From Bacteroidota bacterium (GTDB lineage Bacteria; Bacteroidota; Bacteroidia; UKL13-3), in the NCBI GenBank assembly GCA_030680835.1, contig JAUXUD010000026.1:1-47487 (forward strand): a DNA stretch of 47,487 nucleotides. The letters are read 5' to 3'. The position numbers and the translations under genes are program-made. Positions 26,801 to 35,515 of this stretch are shown here, one piece after another (position 1 is the first letter of the stretch; the number at the start of each line of letters is the position of its first letter). Below the pieces are notes generated by a model. That model did no database searches. It was not told the origin of the DNA and worked only from the letters and a program-made list of their open reading frames with translations.

Positions 26801-29800
26801 GATAGCTCAACTTCACATGTTGCCGGAGATATCAATACGAGTTATGCGCATTACAGCAATCTTACACCTCAGGAAACCTTAACTCCATCCCAGTTTGGAA
26901 ACAACCTGGTACTGGTTCCGCGTGTATACAGAATTAACGGTTCAACAACTTTAACCGATTCAGTTACTTTCAGTGCACAGAACAATCCTGATGCATTATT
27001 TGTGATTCAGATAAATGGAGCCTTTACAGCAGCTATCGCTTCAAAAATTATTCTAAAAGATTCGGCACGGGCTTCAAATATCATCTGGAAAATTGATGGT
27101 GCAACAAGTTTGGGTGCAGGTGCTGTTTTCAAAGGAACCATTTTTGGAAATAATACAATAACAATTGGTTCAGGAACCAACATCGATGGAAGAGCTTTCA
27201 CTTCCAATGGCAATATCACACTGAATGTTTCAAATGTTCACCTGCCTAAGGGCTTGGGACCATGCGGAGCTCCAACCACAAACTCTGCTCCGTTTGCTGT
27301 AAATGATACGGTAACCACACCAAAAAATGTTGCAATAAATATTGATGTAACCGCAAACGACTGGGATCCAAACGGTGATGCATTAACCGTAAGCTTGCGT
27401 GTATTACCTAAAAATGGTACCGCAGTGTTAAGTGCTTCCAACCATGTTTATTATACACCGAATACTGGTTTTGTAGGACTTGATTCATTAAAATACAGAA
27501 TATGCGATGATGGTACTCCTGCATTATGCGATTCGGCATGGGTATTTATCACTGTAGGACCAAACATACGCCCTATTGCTGTGAATGATACCGCCAAAAC
27601 AAATAAAAACACACTTGTAACAATAAATGTGAGTGCCAATGATTTTGACGCAAACAATGATCCGCTTATAGTAAGTATCCTTACTGCACCTTTACACGGA
27701 ACAGCTGTTATGGTTGGCAACAATGTGCGCTATACGCCCAATTCGAACTTTACAGGCTGGGATACTTTAAGGTATAGAATATGTGATGACGGCATACCCG
27801 TTTATTGCGATTCGGCATGGGTATTTATTCATACCGTTACCAACAATGCACCCATTGCAGTAAATGATACCCTGACAACCCTGTTTTACATTCCTGTAAA
27901 TATAAATGTAACTGCAAACGACAGCGATCCGGATGGTGATTCATTAACCGTGAGTCTGCTTGCTTTGCCTTTGCATGGAACAGCCATTCTTGCAGGAAAA
28001 AATGTAATCTATACACCTGACTTTTTCTACTTTGGACTGGATTCATTCAGCTATAAGATTTGCGACAGTGGCATACCTACATTATGTGATTCGGCTTGGG
28101 TATTTATAAACACAGTAACCAACAGACCTCCGGTTGCAGTAGATGATTATGTTAAAGCACTTAAGAATTTTGCACAAACTATAAATGTAACTGCAAATGA
28201 CAGTGATCCTGACGGAAACCTGTTAACGGTAAGTATTACTGGTTCACCCAGACATGGTACCGTAGTACTTGTTGGAAATGACATACGTTATTCACCTGAC
28301 TTTAATTACCTGGGTATAGACTCATTTTCTTACATGATTTGCGACAATGGTTCGCCCGTATTATGTGATCAGGCTTGGGTTTATGTAAACATTGTTACCA
28401 ACAGGGCTCCGGTTGCTGTTGATGACCATGTAACCACGCTAAAAAATACACAGATTACAGTGAATGTTACTGCCAACGATTCTGAACCTGACGGTGATGC
28501 ATTAACAGTAACAATACTCAGATATCCAAATAATGGCAGTGCCATCGTGGTTGGAATTAATGTACGTTATACTCCAAATATTGCATTTGGTGGAAAAGAC
28601 TCATTGCTTTATCAGATTTGCGATAACAGAACCCCTTCATTATGTGATTCGGCATGGGTATTTATCAGTGTAAGCGATAACAGGGCTCCACTTGCTGTTG
28701 ATGATTATACTTCCATGTTTAAAAACACCATAGCAAATATCGATGTTACTGCAAATGACTTTGATCCGGATGGAGATCCGTTAACAGCAAGTATTCAAAG
28801 TTCACCCATGAACGGTGTAGCTATTATGGTTGGTAACAATGTACGTTATACTCCAAACACCAATTTTACAGGATTCGATTCGTTAAGTTACGTGGTATGT
28901 GATAACCAAAGTCCATCGTTATGCGATTTGGCATGGGTTTATATCAATGTACTGAATAACAGACGTCCGGTTGCTGTCAATGATTTTGCAATCACTCCAA
29001 CTAATTTCCCGATTACAATTAATGTAACTGCCAATGATTCAGATCCCGATGGAGATGCATTAACAGTAAGTATTCTGGGTGCCCCGGTACATGGCAGTAT
29101 CATTCTTCTTGGAAAAAATATCCGTTATTCACCCAATTCCGGGTATATCGGATCCGATTCTTTCCCTTATAAAATCTGCGACACCGGAAGCCCGTCATTA
29201 TGTGATTCAGCATGGGTATATATTGATGCGATTTCATTATCAACAAACAGACCTCCGGTTGCAATCAATGACCAGATAAATATTTGTAATGATGGCGGAA
29301 GCGTTACCGTTTATGTACAATCAAATGACAGCGATCCGGATCTGGATTCACTGGCCACCGGTATTGCAGCAGGACCTTATCATGGTACTGCAATTTTGAA
29401 TGGGAATGCCATTAATTACAAACCCAATGCAAGTTATAGCGGAACCGACACCATTACCTATTATGTGTGTGATAACAGGGTTCCATCATTGTGTGCTACT
29501 GCATATATACTCATAACTGTTAATCAGCGTCCGGGTGCATTATCAGTAGCTACACAAAATATCTGTGCGGGTTCTGGCGTTGTTATCGGGAAACCTTCTG
29601 TTGCCGGAAATACTTATCTCTGGACTCCTATCACAGGATTAAGTTCACCGCTGATTTCTCAGCCAACTGCGAGTCCTGCTGTTACAACCGACTATGTGTT
29701 AACCGAAACCATTACTGCAACCGGATGCTCGAATTCAAGCACTATAAAAGTAATTGTGAATCCTGTGCCTTTAGCCATAACTGGTCCGAACCAAAGTATA

Positions 29801-30268
29801 TATGATGTAAAGAGCGCAACTATTGGGGCCGCTCCTGTAGCAAACCATACCTACAGCTGGTCACCTGCTTTGGGATTAAACTTCCCTAACATTTCAAAGC
29901 CGGTTGCCAGACCTTTGGTTACAACTACTTATACTTTAACCGAAACCGATACACTGAGTGGTTGTACCAAATCAAATTCGGTAACTATTTTTGTTGTAGA
30001 ACTTGAGTTCTATACCGGATTTTCACCTAACGGAGATGGATCGAATGATTTCTGGAAAATACCTGTTCTTGATATTTATACCGATAACCAGGTGTCTATT
30101 ATTAACAGATGGGGTAATGAAGTATGGCATACTGCACACTACAGTAATACTACTAATTTCTGGGATGGTAAAAACAATAACGGTGTTGATTTACCTGATG
30201 GCACCTACTATTATATACTCATCTTTAACAATGAAGAAAAACGCGGTTGGGTTGTTCTCAAACGCTAA
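23834..30268 (+). CDS. Giant T9SS surface protein: DUF3494 and Big_9 repeats, CHU_C tail
   Basis: A 2144-aa secreted protein. A signal peptide (about 1-24, ending SAQ) is followed by two DUF3494 domains (about 27-230, 235-455), five Big_9/cadherin-like repeats, a third DUF3494 domain (about 934-1150), eight more Big_9 repeats, and two Ig-like domains (about 1900-2055). A CHU_C tail ends the protein (about 2057-2144, FSPNGDGSNDFW, INRWGNEVW, GTYYYI), which is a T9SS export and surface-attachment signal. Every Big_9 repeat has a Cys pair 7-8 residues apart (ICDNGxPSLCDSAW). Repeats 4-12 mostly keep an NDxDPDGD calcium-like motif; repeats 1-3 lack it. DUF3494 is the ice-binding fold, but in such multidomain proteins it is more often adhesive. 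The PorP/SprF-like and OmpA-like genes downstream are typical partners. Confidence 0.92.
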   Translation: MKNKLLLNIVVFALLFLPKLNSAQAPPLGLASGFALFTGVGGVTNVNVPRSQITGNVGTNAGAFLGFGNINGQMQNGNAITLQCSSDVAAAYSYLGATISTYFHAPLLNGQTFLAGVHAISGPSTLTTNLNLDAQNNASAVFVIKIPGTFGTGANATVTLLNGAQSCNVFWKIDGATTMATNTSFKGTIVSNSAITLGVLSTIDGRMLTTVGLIYTNGVSVTTPIGCGSPILMGPAAPNMGTVGCFELFSGIGQLTNPGASANITGKIGANGGGAPTGFGSAPGPVEYNNPVTAQATTDLTALYNSLKAGSLPYDIQLLYPAQFGNNQTLTPHVYRMNTAATLTDSLTLDARGNPSAIFVIQINGGFNTVNNSKIKLAGQAKASNVFWVVEGATTLGTNSILKGTIISNNGAITPATGATIDGRLLTTVGAIVYSGSAAALPLGNGPCGGPFIVLPIAVRDTISTLMNTQKTIGVLANDININMSIKTLTIKTQPAHGTAVLTAGGDSIRYTPAINYTGLDSLYYKICTGTPSRCDSAWAVINVLAPANLKPIANRDTTSTLRNIQKRIGVLRNDLNINYSSFILSIKTAPLHGTVALTAGGDSLVYTPAINYTGMDSMYYKICTGIPSQCDSAWVVINVLVPANPKPVAVRDSENTYKNTQKKIAVLNNDLNIIYSSFNLSIKTLPLHGTVALTAGGDSVVYTPSLNYLGLDSFNYKICTGVPVQCDSAWAVINVVTPPNIRPDAVNDISSTFRNTLKKIGVLANDNDPDGNTLTVSLITLPLNGLAVLAGDSISYTPNPTFRGKDSLQYKICDNGIPSLCDSAWVFITITNRRPVALNDTAATFRNTLKKIAILNNDSEPDNDPLTISVQTPPRHGSVNFINDTANYMPNPNFVGLDSLRYRICDNQTPSLCDSAWVFIRVLPVIQGGGGGLLFADGNISICYSVFTALGNITNTGTSTIVGDIGTNYGTISGFTPAMVSGAIHSTPDSSTSHVAGDINTSYAHYSNLTPQETLTPSQFGNNLVLVPRVYRINGSTTLTDSVTFSAQNNPDALFVIQINGAFTAAIASKIILKDSARASNIIWKIDGATSLGAGAVFKGTIFGNNTITIGSGTNIDGRAFTSNGNITLNVSNVHLPKGLGPCGAPTTNSAPFAVNDTVTTPKNVAINIDVTANDWDPNGDALTVSLRVLPKNGTAVLSASNHVYYTPNTGFVGLDSLKYRICDDGTPALCDSAWVFITVGPNIRPIAVNDTAKTNKNTLVTINVSANDFDANNDPLIVSILTAPLHGTAVMVGNNVRYTPNSNFTGWDTLRYRICDDGIPVYCDSAWVFIHTVTNNAPIAVNDTLTTLFYIPVNINVTANDSDPDGDSLTVSLLALPLHGTAILAGKNVIYTPDFFYFGLDSFSYKICDSGIPTLCDSAWVFINTVTNRPPVAVDDYVKALKNFAQTINVTANDSDPDGNLLTVSITGSPRHGTVVLVGNDIRYSPDFNYLGIDSFSYMICDNGSPVLCDQAWVYVNIVTNRAPVAVDDHVTTLKNTQITVNVTANDSEPDGDALTVTILRYPNNGSAIVVGINVRYTPNIAFGGKDSLLYQICDNRTPSLCDSAWVFISVSDNRAPLAVDDYTSMFKNTIANIDVTANDFDPDGDPLTASIQSSPMNGVAIMVGNNVRYTPNTNFTGFDSLSYVVCDNQSPSLCDLAWVYINVLNNRRPVAVNDFAITPTNFPITINVTANDSDPDGDALTVSILGAPVHGSIILLGKNIRYSPNSGYIGSDSFPYKICDTGSPSLCDSAWVYIDAISLSTNRPPVAINDQINICNDGGSVTVYVQSNDSDPDLDSLATGIAAGPYHGTAILNGNAINYKPNASYSGTDTITYYVCDNRVPSLCATAYILITVNQRPGALSVATQNICAGSGVVIGKPSVAGNTYLWTPITGLSSPLISQPTASPAVTTDYVLTETITATGCSNSSTIKVIVNPVPLAITGPNQSIYDVKSATIGAAPVANHTYSWSPALGLNFPNISKPVARPLVTTTYTLTETDTLSGCTKSNSVTIFVVELEFYTGFSPNGDGSNDFWKIPVLDIYTDNQVSIINRWGNEVWHTAHYSNTTNFWDGKNNNGVDLPDGTYYYILIFNNEEKRGWVVLKR

Positions 30269-30290
30269 CAAAATCAAAATGAAATGAACC

Positions 30291-30347
30291 CGGTCTCCCT
30301 GGTTTGCCGCTAAACTAATTTGGCTGGAAAAACAAACCAGGAGACCG
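30291..30347 (+). terminator. Long hairpin between the giant gene and porP-like gene
   Basis: A 15-bp stem (30291-30306 with 30333-30347, one bulged base) encloses a 26-nt loop. No strong T-run follows at once, so it may attenuate or stabilise the upstream mRNA, lowering expression of the downstream partners relative to the adhesin, rather than fully terminate. Confidence 0.6.
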
Positions 30348-30388
30348 CGATTCATTCATTCAATTTTTAAAAAATAAATTACATTCAA

Positions 30389-31333
30389 ATGAAAAAAATA
30401 ATTTTTACAACACTATTAAGTGCATTGTTTTTCACCAATGCCTGGTCACAACAGGATGCAGGATTCTCTCAGTACTTTTTTAACCAGGTTTTTGTAAATC
30501 CTGCCTATGCAGGCAGCAAAGATGCACTGGTTACTACATTGGTTCACCGGAGTCAATGGGTAAACATGCCGGGTGCTCCTACAACCCAATCATTTACCAT
30601 GCATATGCCGATAGCACACACCCGGGCCGGAGTAGCGTTACAGATATATAACGACAAAACAGGCCCATTAAGCAATACGGCAATACAGGGTACCTATTCT
30701 TATTATATACCAATGGGATCTTACAAACTTGCAGCCGGACTTTCAGGTGCGCTGCATAACATGCGTGTGAACTGGGATGAAATTGCCATAGATGACAAAA
30801 CAGATCAGTCGTTTCTTGGAAATTCTTATAGCTGGGTACCTGATGCCAGTGCAGGATTCTATCTTTATAAAGATCGTTTTTATGCAGGCCTTTCAGCAAC
30901 ACACTTTTTACAATCCAAGTTAGGTCTTGCCAATGCAGATGTTAATAACCCTGCAAAATTTTACAGGACTTATTACTTCACTTCAGGCGTTGTTATGAAA
31001 GTGAATGACAAGATAGATTTCAGACCTTCAACACTGGTAAAAGCAATCCAGGCCTCTCCGATTACCATTGATTTGAATGCCTCATTTATTTTCAACCAGA
31101 AATTTTTTATCGGGGCTGGTTTCAGAACCGGTAAAAGAATCAATATCGACGGACTCGATAACCAGGTTATTGGAATTCTGGAGTATCAGTTCAACAATAG
31201 TTTCAGGGTTGGGTATTCATATGACTGGTATTTAAACCGCACCGGTAAATATAACAGCGGAACGCATGAAATTATGCTTGGCTTTAATATCAATCTCAGC
31301 AAAACCAAAATGTCAAGCCCAATATTCTTCTAA
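30389..31333 (+). CDS. PorP/SprF-family T9SS outer-membrane protein
   Basis: A 314-aa barrel protein. The signal peptide (MKKIIFTTLLSALFFTNAWSQ) is followed by the family hallmark QYFFNQVFVNPAYAGS and YYIPMGSYKLAAGLSG, with strand-rich sequence to the end (SFRVGYSYDWYL). PorP/SprF proteins are outer-membrane partners needed for export or surface attachment of large T9SS adhesins such as SprB. The gene order adhesin, PorP/SprF, PD40-OmpA is widespread. This protein is probably dedicated to the 2144-aa protein, since 120 bases and a hairpin separate them on the same strand. Confidence 0.9.
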   Translation: MKKIIFTTLLSALFFTNAWSQQDAGFSQYFFNQVFVNPAYAGSKDALVTTLVHRSQWVNMPGAPTTQSFTMHMPIAHTRAGVALQIYNDKTGPLSNTAIQGTYSYYIPMGSYKLAAGLSGALHNMRVNWDEIAIDDKTDQSFLGNSYSWVPDASAGFYLYKDRFYAGLSATHFLQSKLGLANADVNNPAKFYRTYYFTSGVVMKVNDKIDFRPSTLVKAIQASPITIDLNASFIFNQKFFIGAGFRTGKRINIDGLDNQVIGILEYQFNNSFRVGYSYDWYLNRTGKYNSGTHEIMLGFNINLSKTKMSSPIFF

Positions 31334-31350
31334 AATTAAATATTAATAAA

Positions 31351-33354
31351 ATGAAAAAAATAATTGTTACCCTTATTACCGTGATGTTTTTTGCAGGTGC
31401 ATTTGCCCAGGAAAAAAAAGCGGACCGGCTTTATGCAGAATGGGATGATGCCCATGCAGCAGAACTATATGAAAAAGCAATACTAAAAAGCCCTTCAACC
31501 GAATTGTATTATAAACTGGGACTCTGTTACCAAAATGTAAAATGGTATGATAAAGCACTTATGAATTTTGATAAAGTACACAAGGCTGGACCTTATAAGG
31601 ATGCGGCGTTTTATCTGGAATATGGCCTGGCACTTAAAAATGCAGAACGGTATAAAGAGGCCAAAGAAGCATTCAGAACCTACGACAGGTTAAACCCCTC
31701 CGATAAAAGAGGAAAGTTTTATATGGCTTCATGTGATGTTGCAATAGAGGACCGTAAGTGGGATGAACCTGTTATTATCACGAATGTAGAAGCATTGAAT
31801 ACCAAAGCATCAGATTTTGGTGCCGTTACCTATAAAGACGGAATGGTATTAACTTCTGACAGGTATTCTGAAGACCATGAAAAGATTTACGGTAAAACAG
31901 GTGGGTATTATTTAAATATCTTCTATGTTAAAAATGGAGGAACCTGTACCGACTTCAGTAAAGCGGTTCTTTTGCGTGATTGCTCCGGATTCAATGAACC
32001 GGCACCCTTACAGGGTAAAGACATCAATCTTGCGTATCATAATGGTCCGGTGAGTTTCTCCAGAAACTTTGATACAGTATTTATTTCGCGCGTAAAAAAA
32101 GACCTCAGCGGTGAGGCTAAAACCACTTTAAATATTGAAAGAAACAAAATTTATTCAACCCGGATGGTTGATGGAAAATGGACTGACATAGAGCCTTTTT
32201 ATCTGAATAATGACAGCTTTTCTGTTGCACTTCCCTTCCTTACTGCTGACGGTTTAAAATTATATTTTGCTTCCGACATGCCAGGTGGATATGGAGAATC
32301 AGATATTTATTATTGCAACCGTGAGGGCAATGGCTGGAGCAAACCTGTGAATATGGGACCTACAGTAAATACATTCGGCAGGGAAAAATTCCCTTATATT
32401 GATAAGGAAGGAAACTTCTTTTTCTCTTCAGATGGTTATATGGGATTTGGCGGACTTGATATATGTGTGGCAGAAAATGTGAACGGCAACCTGGTTCAGG
32501 CCAAAGTATTAAAATGCCCTGTGAACTCATCTAAAGATGATTTTGGTATGCTGGCATTGAACGGCAAAACAGGTTATATTTCTTCTAACCGAGGTGGTGG
32601 TGTTGGACGGGATGATATCTACTTCTATGATTTTGGTGTAAACAACGATATTTTTACTAAAATATATACCGTTGGTTACAGGCCAAAACCTGATGATACA
32701 GCCCGGCTTAATATTTCTTTCATTGACGCTAAAACACTGCAACCTGTTGAAAAAGGACATTTTTATGTAACCAACAGCAAAACCAAAAAAATCACCGATG
32801 TTGCATTTACAAACGGAACTCTGAACATGCCGCTTAAGGAAAGATCAAAATCGTATTTCAGGTCCTGGTCTGAAGGTTACAATATGAAGTTGGATACATT
32901 CTATATTGGTGCGCTTTCAAAAGATACAAGTATCAATATGTCAATCGCATTAACAAAGCCTTCAAAAATGATTGTTATGCGCAGTCAACCGGGTAATGCA
33001 CTTTTTGATTATGATAAATTTAACATCAGACCCGACGCCATTTTGGTATTGGATAGTGTGGTACAATACATGAAAGCAAATCCTGAAAAATATGTAACTA
33101 TTGGAACTCATGCTGATGTGAGGGGAACAGAAGCTTATAATGCTGCTTTAACCAACCGCCGCGCCGCATCAACTGTAAACTATCTTAAATCAAAAGGTAT
33201 CAGCAGTAAAAGAATTCAGTCTGAAGGTTTTGGTTTTTCGCAGGTTATCAATCGCTGCCTGAAAGGGGTTAGCTGTACTGAAGAAGAACATCAGCAAAAC
33301 AGACGCGTAGAATTCAAATTCGATGACGACTCGCAAAATGCTCAAAATCATTAA
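31351..33354 (+). CDS. PorE-like TPR-PD40-OmpA protein
   Basis: A 667-aa envelope protein. A signal peptide (about 1-19) is followed by TPR-like helical repeats (about 25-125), PD40/beta-propeller repeats (about 170-420, including the pairs LYFASDMPGGYGESDIYYC and FFFSSDGYMGFGGLDI), a carboxypeptidase-regulatory-like domain (about 440-530), and a C-terminal OmpA peptidoglycan-binding domain (about 550-660, YDKFNIRPDA, NRRVEFKF). Family members such as PorE bind peptidoglycan and support the T9SS or its adhesins. It begins 17 bases after the porP-like gene and ends at a strong terminator, closing the module. Confidence 0.9.
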   Translation: MKKIIVTLITVMFFAGAFAQEKKADRLYAEWDDAHAAELYEKAILKSPSTELYYKLGLCYQNVKWYDKALMNFDKVHKAGPYKDAAFYLEYGLALKNAERYKEAKEAFRTYDRLNPSDKRGKFYMASCDVAIEDRKWDEPVIITNVEALNTKASDFGAVTYKDGMVLTSDRYSEDHEKIYGKTGGYYLNIFYVKNGGTCTDFSKAVLLRDCSGFNEPAPLQGKDINLAYHNGPVSFSRNFDTVFISRVKKDLSGEAKTTLNIERNKIYSTRMVDGKWTDIEPFYLNNDSFSVALPFLTADGLKLYFASDMPGGYGESDIYYCNREGNGWSKPVNMGPTVNTFGREKFPYIDKEGNFFFSSDGYMGFGGLDICVAENVNGNLVQAKVLKCPVNSSKDDFGMLALNGKTGYISSNRGGGVGRDDIYFYDFGVNNDIFTKIYTVGYRPKPDDTARLNISFIDAKTLQPVEKGHFYVTNSKTKKITDVAFTNGTLNMPLKERSKSYFRSWSEGYNMKLDTFYIGALSKDTSINMSIALTKPSKMIVMRSQPGNALFDYDKFNIRPDAILVLDSVVQYMKANPEKYVTIGTHADVRGTEAYNAALTNRRAASTVNYLKSKGISSKRIQSEGFGFSQVINRCLKGVSCTEEEHQQNRRVEFKFDDDSQNAQNH

Positions 33355-33389
33355 AAGAAACCAGGCTTTTAATTAAGAAAAATTTACAG

Positions 33390-33424
33390 AAAAGCCCTGC
33401 TTATTTTATTAGGCAGGGCTTTTT
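33390..33424 (+). terminator. Intrinsic terminator of the adhesin module
   Basis: An 11-bp stem AAAAGCCCTGC (33390-33400) pairs with GCAGGGCTTTT (33413 onward), with a 12-nt loop and a terminal T-run. Confidence 0.9.
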
Positions 33425-33436
33425 AATTTAAGTGAT

Positions 33437-34372
33437 ATGAAAATTAAATATTTAATCCTGTTCATTTTTTGGCAATTTGTTTTTAAATGGTCGAATGCAC
33501 AATTTGATACTGCTATTCATTTTAACAAATACGCATTTGAAGAAATATTTGCCCGGTCTCATGAAACTTCCAAACCCATTATGTTGTATTTCCATATTGA
33601 TGGTTGTGGTTCCTGCATACAATTGGAAAGAGGCGCATTTTCACAGAAAGATATTTACACCTTTATTAATTCTAATTTGATTGTATACAATATCAATACC
33701 CAAAAAGGAGAAGGTATCGCCATAAATAAACAATATAATATTGTGATCAACCCAACCATTCTGTTTCTTAACCAATTGGGAAAAGTAACCGACCGGGTAG
33801 AAGGATACCAGGGAATTTATCATGTTTACGGGCATTTGAAGCGGGCAGTTGAAAAAATGAATATTTATCGTGAAGCTAAAATTGAATACGTTAAGGGCAA
33901 CAGGAAGCCTGATTTTCTATACGCATATACGTATATTTTAGACGAACAGGGTGACCTCGATTCGGGGGCAGTAGTTGCAGAATATCTGGCATTGCTTGAT
34001 AATAAAGAATTGCTCTCTGAAAAAAATATCGGATATATCTACGATTTCGCATTTTACAATAATGTATTTTACATCAATCATAACAGCAGTGCATTTAAAA
34101 TGATGTATCATAACAAGAATGCATTTGCCAGATATTTTAATATGAACCAGATTGATGCCAGGATAATCCTTACCCTGTATGCCGAAATTCAAAAATCAAT
34201 AAAAACCGGTGGTAAAGATTTTGAAGAGCTTTATGACCTGATTAAAATCTATCATGGGAAAAAAAATATAGGGATGGAAGATACTGACCAAAAAAAGCAG
34301 GTTTTTATGATTCATCAAATCGACAGCAACATGATCAGAGCTGATTTTAACAGAAGTCAGATTAAAAGATAA
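33437..34372 (+). CDS. Secreted thioredoxin-like protein (CGSC)
   Basis: A 311-aa protein with a signal peptide (ending NAQ near residue 22) and a thioredoxin-like domain (about 30-150). It has a redox motif Cys57-Gly-Ser-Cys60 (DGCGSC), a cis-Pro in VINPTILFLN and the usual GYQGIYHVYGHL terminus. This is DsbD-gamma or thiol:disulfide interchange style rather than classical TrxA. Residues 150-311 are helical and unrecognised. It may assist folding of Cys-rich exported proteins such as the Big_9 repeats of its neighbour, which carry a Cys pair each; that is an inference from position. It begins 13 bases after the terminator. Confidence 0.8.
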   Translation: MKIKYLILFIFWQFVFKWSNAQFDTAIHFNKYAFEEIFARSHETSKPIMLYFHIDGCGSCIQLERGAFSQKDIYTFINSNLIVYNINTQKGEGIAINKQYNIVINPTILFLNQLGKVTDRVEGYQGIYHVYGHLKRAVEKMNIYREAKIEYVKGNRKPDFLYAYTYILDEQGDLDSGAVVAEYLALLDNKELLSEKNIGYIYDFAFYNNVFYINHNSSAFKMMYHNKNAFARYFNMNQIDARIILTLYAEIQKSIKTGGKDFEELYDLIKIYHGKKNIGMEDTDQKKQVFMIHQIDSNMIRADFNRSQIKR

Positions 34373-34393
34373 GTTTGATTAATCAGTATCCAT

Positions 34394-35350
34394 TTAGCCT
34401 TTAACCTGATGCCCTAATTTTAATTCTACATTTTTTTGTATTTTAAGATAGCGCCTGCTTTTCTCTCCCTGTCCTTCATAATTGCTTACTCTATAGGTAT
34501 AAACCGGAAAATTTTTTGTTTGTTGCGAAGTCCACACTTTATGACGCCTGATATTCAGATCTATTTGTAATCCTTCAACATATCGTGTAATTTCAAATTT
34601 GAAACGCCCCTGATCGTATTGCAGTAATTTGTATTCCATAAATTCCAGGATAGCCTTTATCATGTTTGTATCATTTTTATAAATTGCACCTTTCTCCTCC
34701 GTAAACAAATTGAAATTTTTTTTCTTTATCTCCAGTACCGAGTTAAAATTCAGCGATCCCTCAAGATGGGTTATGTTAAAAGGTATATTTACTTCCACGG
34801 CATGAAATTCTCCACCTTTTGAAATAGCAGATAATGCAGGACTTTCCAGTTGAACCTTTAGCAACGTTGCTTTAATACTGTCGGTAACAATTAATTCAAA
34901 TGCCCAGCTCCCTTTTACAATAAGATTGCCTTCAGTGAGTTCCTGCCTGTTAAAAATCACATAAATCGTTCCCGGTACAATTAACCTTCCGGTACTATCA
35001 AATTTAAGGTTAAACAACAAACGGTTGTTTAAGTCCAGTTCATTTTGATAACATAAGGTGTATAATCTTCCTTTTGCTTCTGATAATTTTTCGCACCTGC
35101 TGTTGAACGCTGTCTCCCTGTATTCAAAAACCGTTTGTGCTGTGGCGGCAGGATTGCTGTACTTTATCGGATTTTTCATCGCCTCCTCAAATAAAAACCA
35201 GATTGACATAGCAATTGTATTCATGTTTTTTTCATTAACAGAAGGTGCCTGTTTAAGTTCGTTGAGCTCAAAAACCTGTGCGCTCATGTTAAAAGTAAGA
35301 TTAAATACAATGAACACCGTCAAAACTATTTTATTAATTATTGCTCCCAT
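34394..35350 (-). CDS. Secreted protein of unknown function
   Basis: A 318-aa protein with a signal peptide (about 1-25, ending SAQ). The rest is mixed alpha/beta with alternating strands (FKFEITRYVEGLQIDLNIR) and no motif I recognise. It is convergent with the thioredoxin-like gene and divergent from the next secreted gene. It has no close copy in the window. Expression signals were not clear: the gap to 35516 contains promoter H for the opposite direction only. Confidence 0.65.
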   Translation of the reverse strand: MGAIINKIVLTVFIVFNLTFNMSAQVFELNELKQAPSVNEKNMNTIAMSIWFLFEEAMKNPIKYSNPAATAQTVFEYRETAFNSRCEKLSEAKGRLYTLCYQNELDLNNRLLFNLKFDSTGRLIVPGTIYVIFNRQELTEGNLIVKGSWAFELIVTDSIKATLLKVQLESPALSAISKGGEFHAVEVNIPFNITHLEGSLNFNSVLEIKKKNFNLFTEEKGAIYKNDTNMIKAILEFMEYKLLQYDQGRFKFEITRYVEGLQIDLNIRRHKVWTSQQTKNFPVYTYRVSNYEGQGEKSRRYLKIQKNVELKLGHQVKG

Positions 35351-35439
35351 TATTTAAGAATTAGCCTGCTTATTTATTTTTAATAAATGTTGTGTAAAGA
35401 TACTGATTAAAGTAAACGGAATATTAAAAGAAGTAATTA

Positions 35440-35495
35440 TATAACATAAAAAAATAGTTGTATAACAAGGTTTATATGTAATTGATGGAACTTTG
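35440..35495 (+). promoter_or_regulatory. Composite TGTAACA promoter H (secreted hypothetical gene)
   Basis: Two half-sites TATAACA (35440-35446 and 35461-35467) are 21 bp apart, and AACTTTG ends at 35495, exactly 28 nt after the second box and 20 nt before the start. Confidence 0.75.
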
Positions 35496-35515
35496 TTTAA
35501 TCATCTTAAATTATT

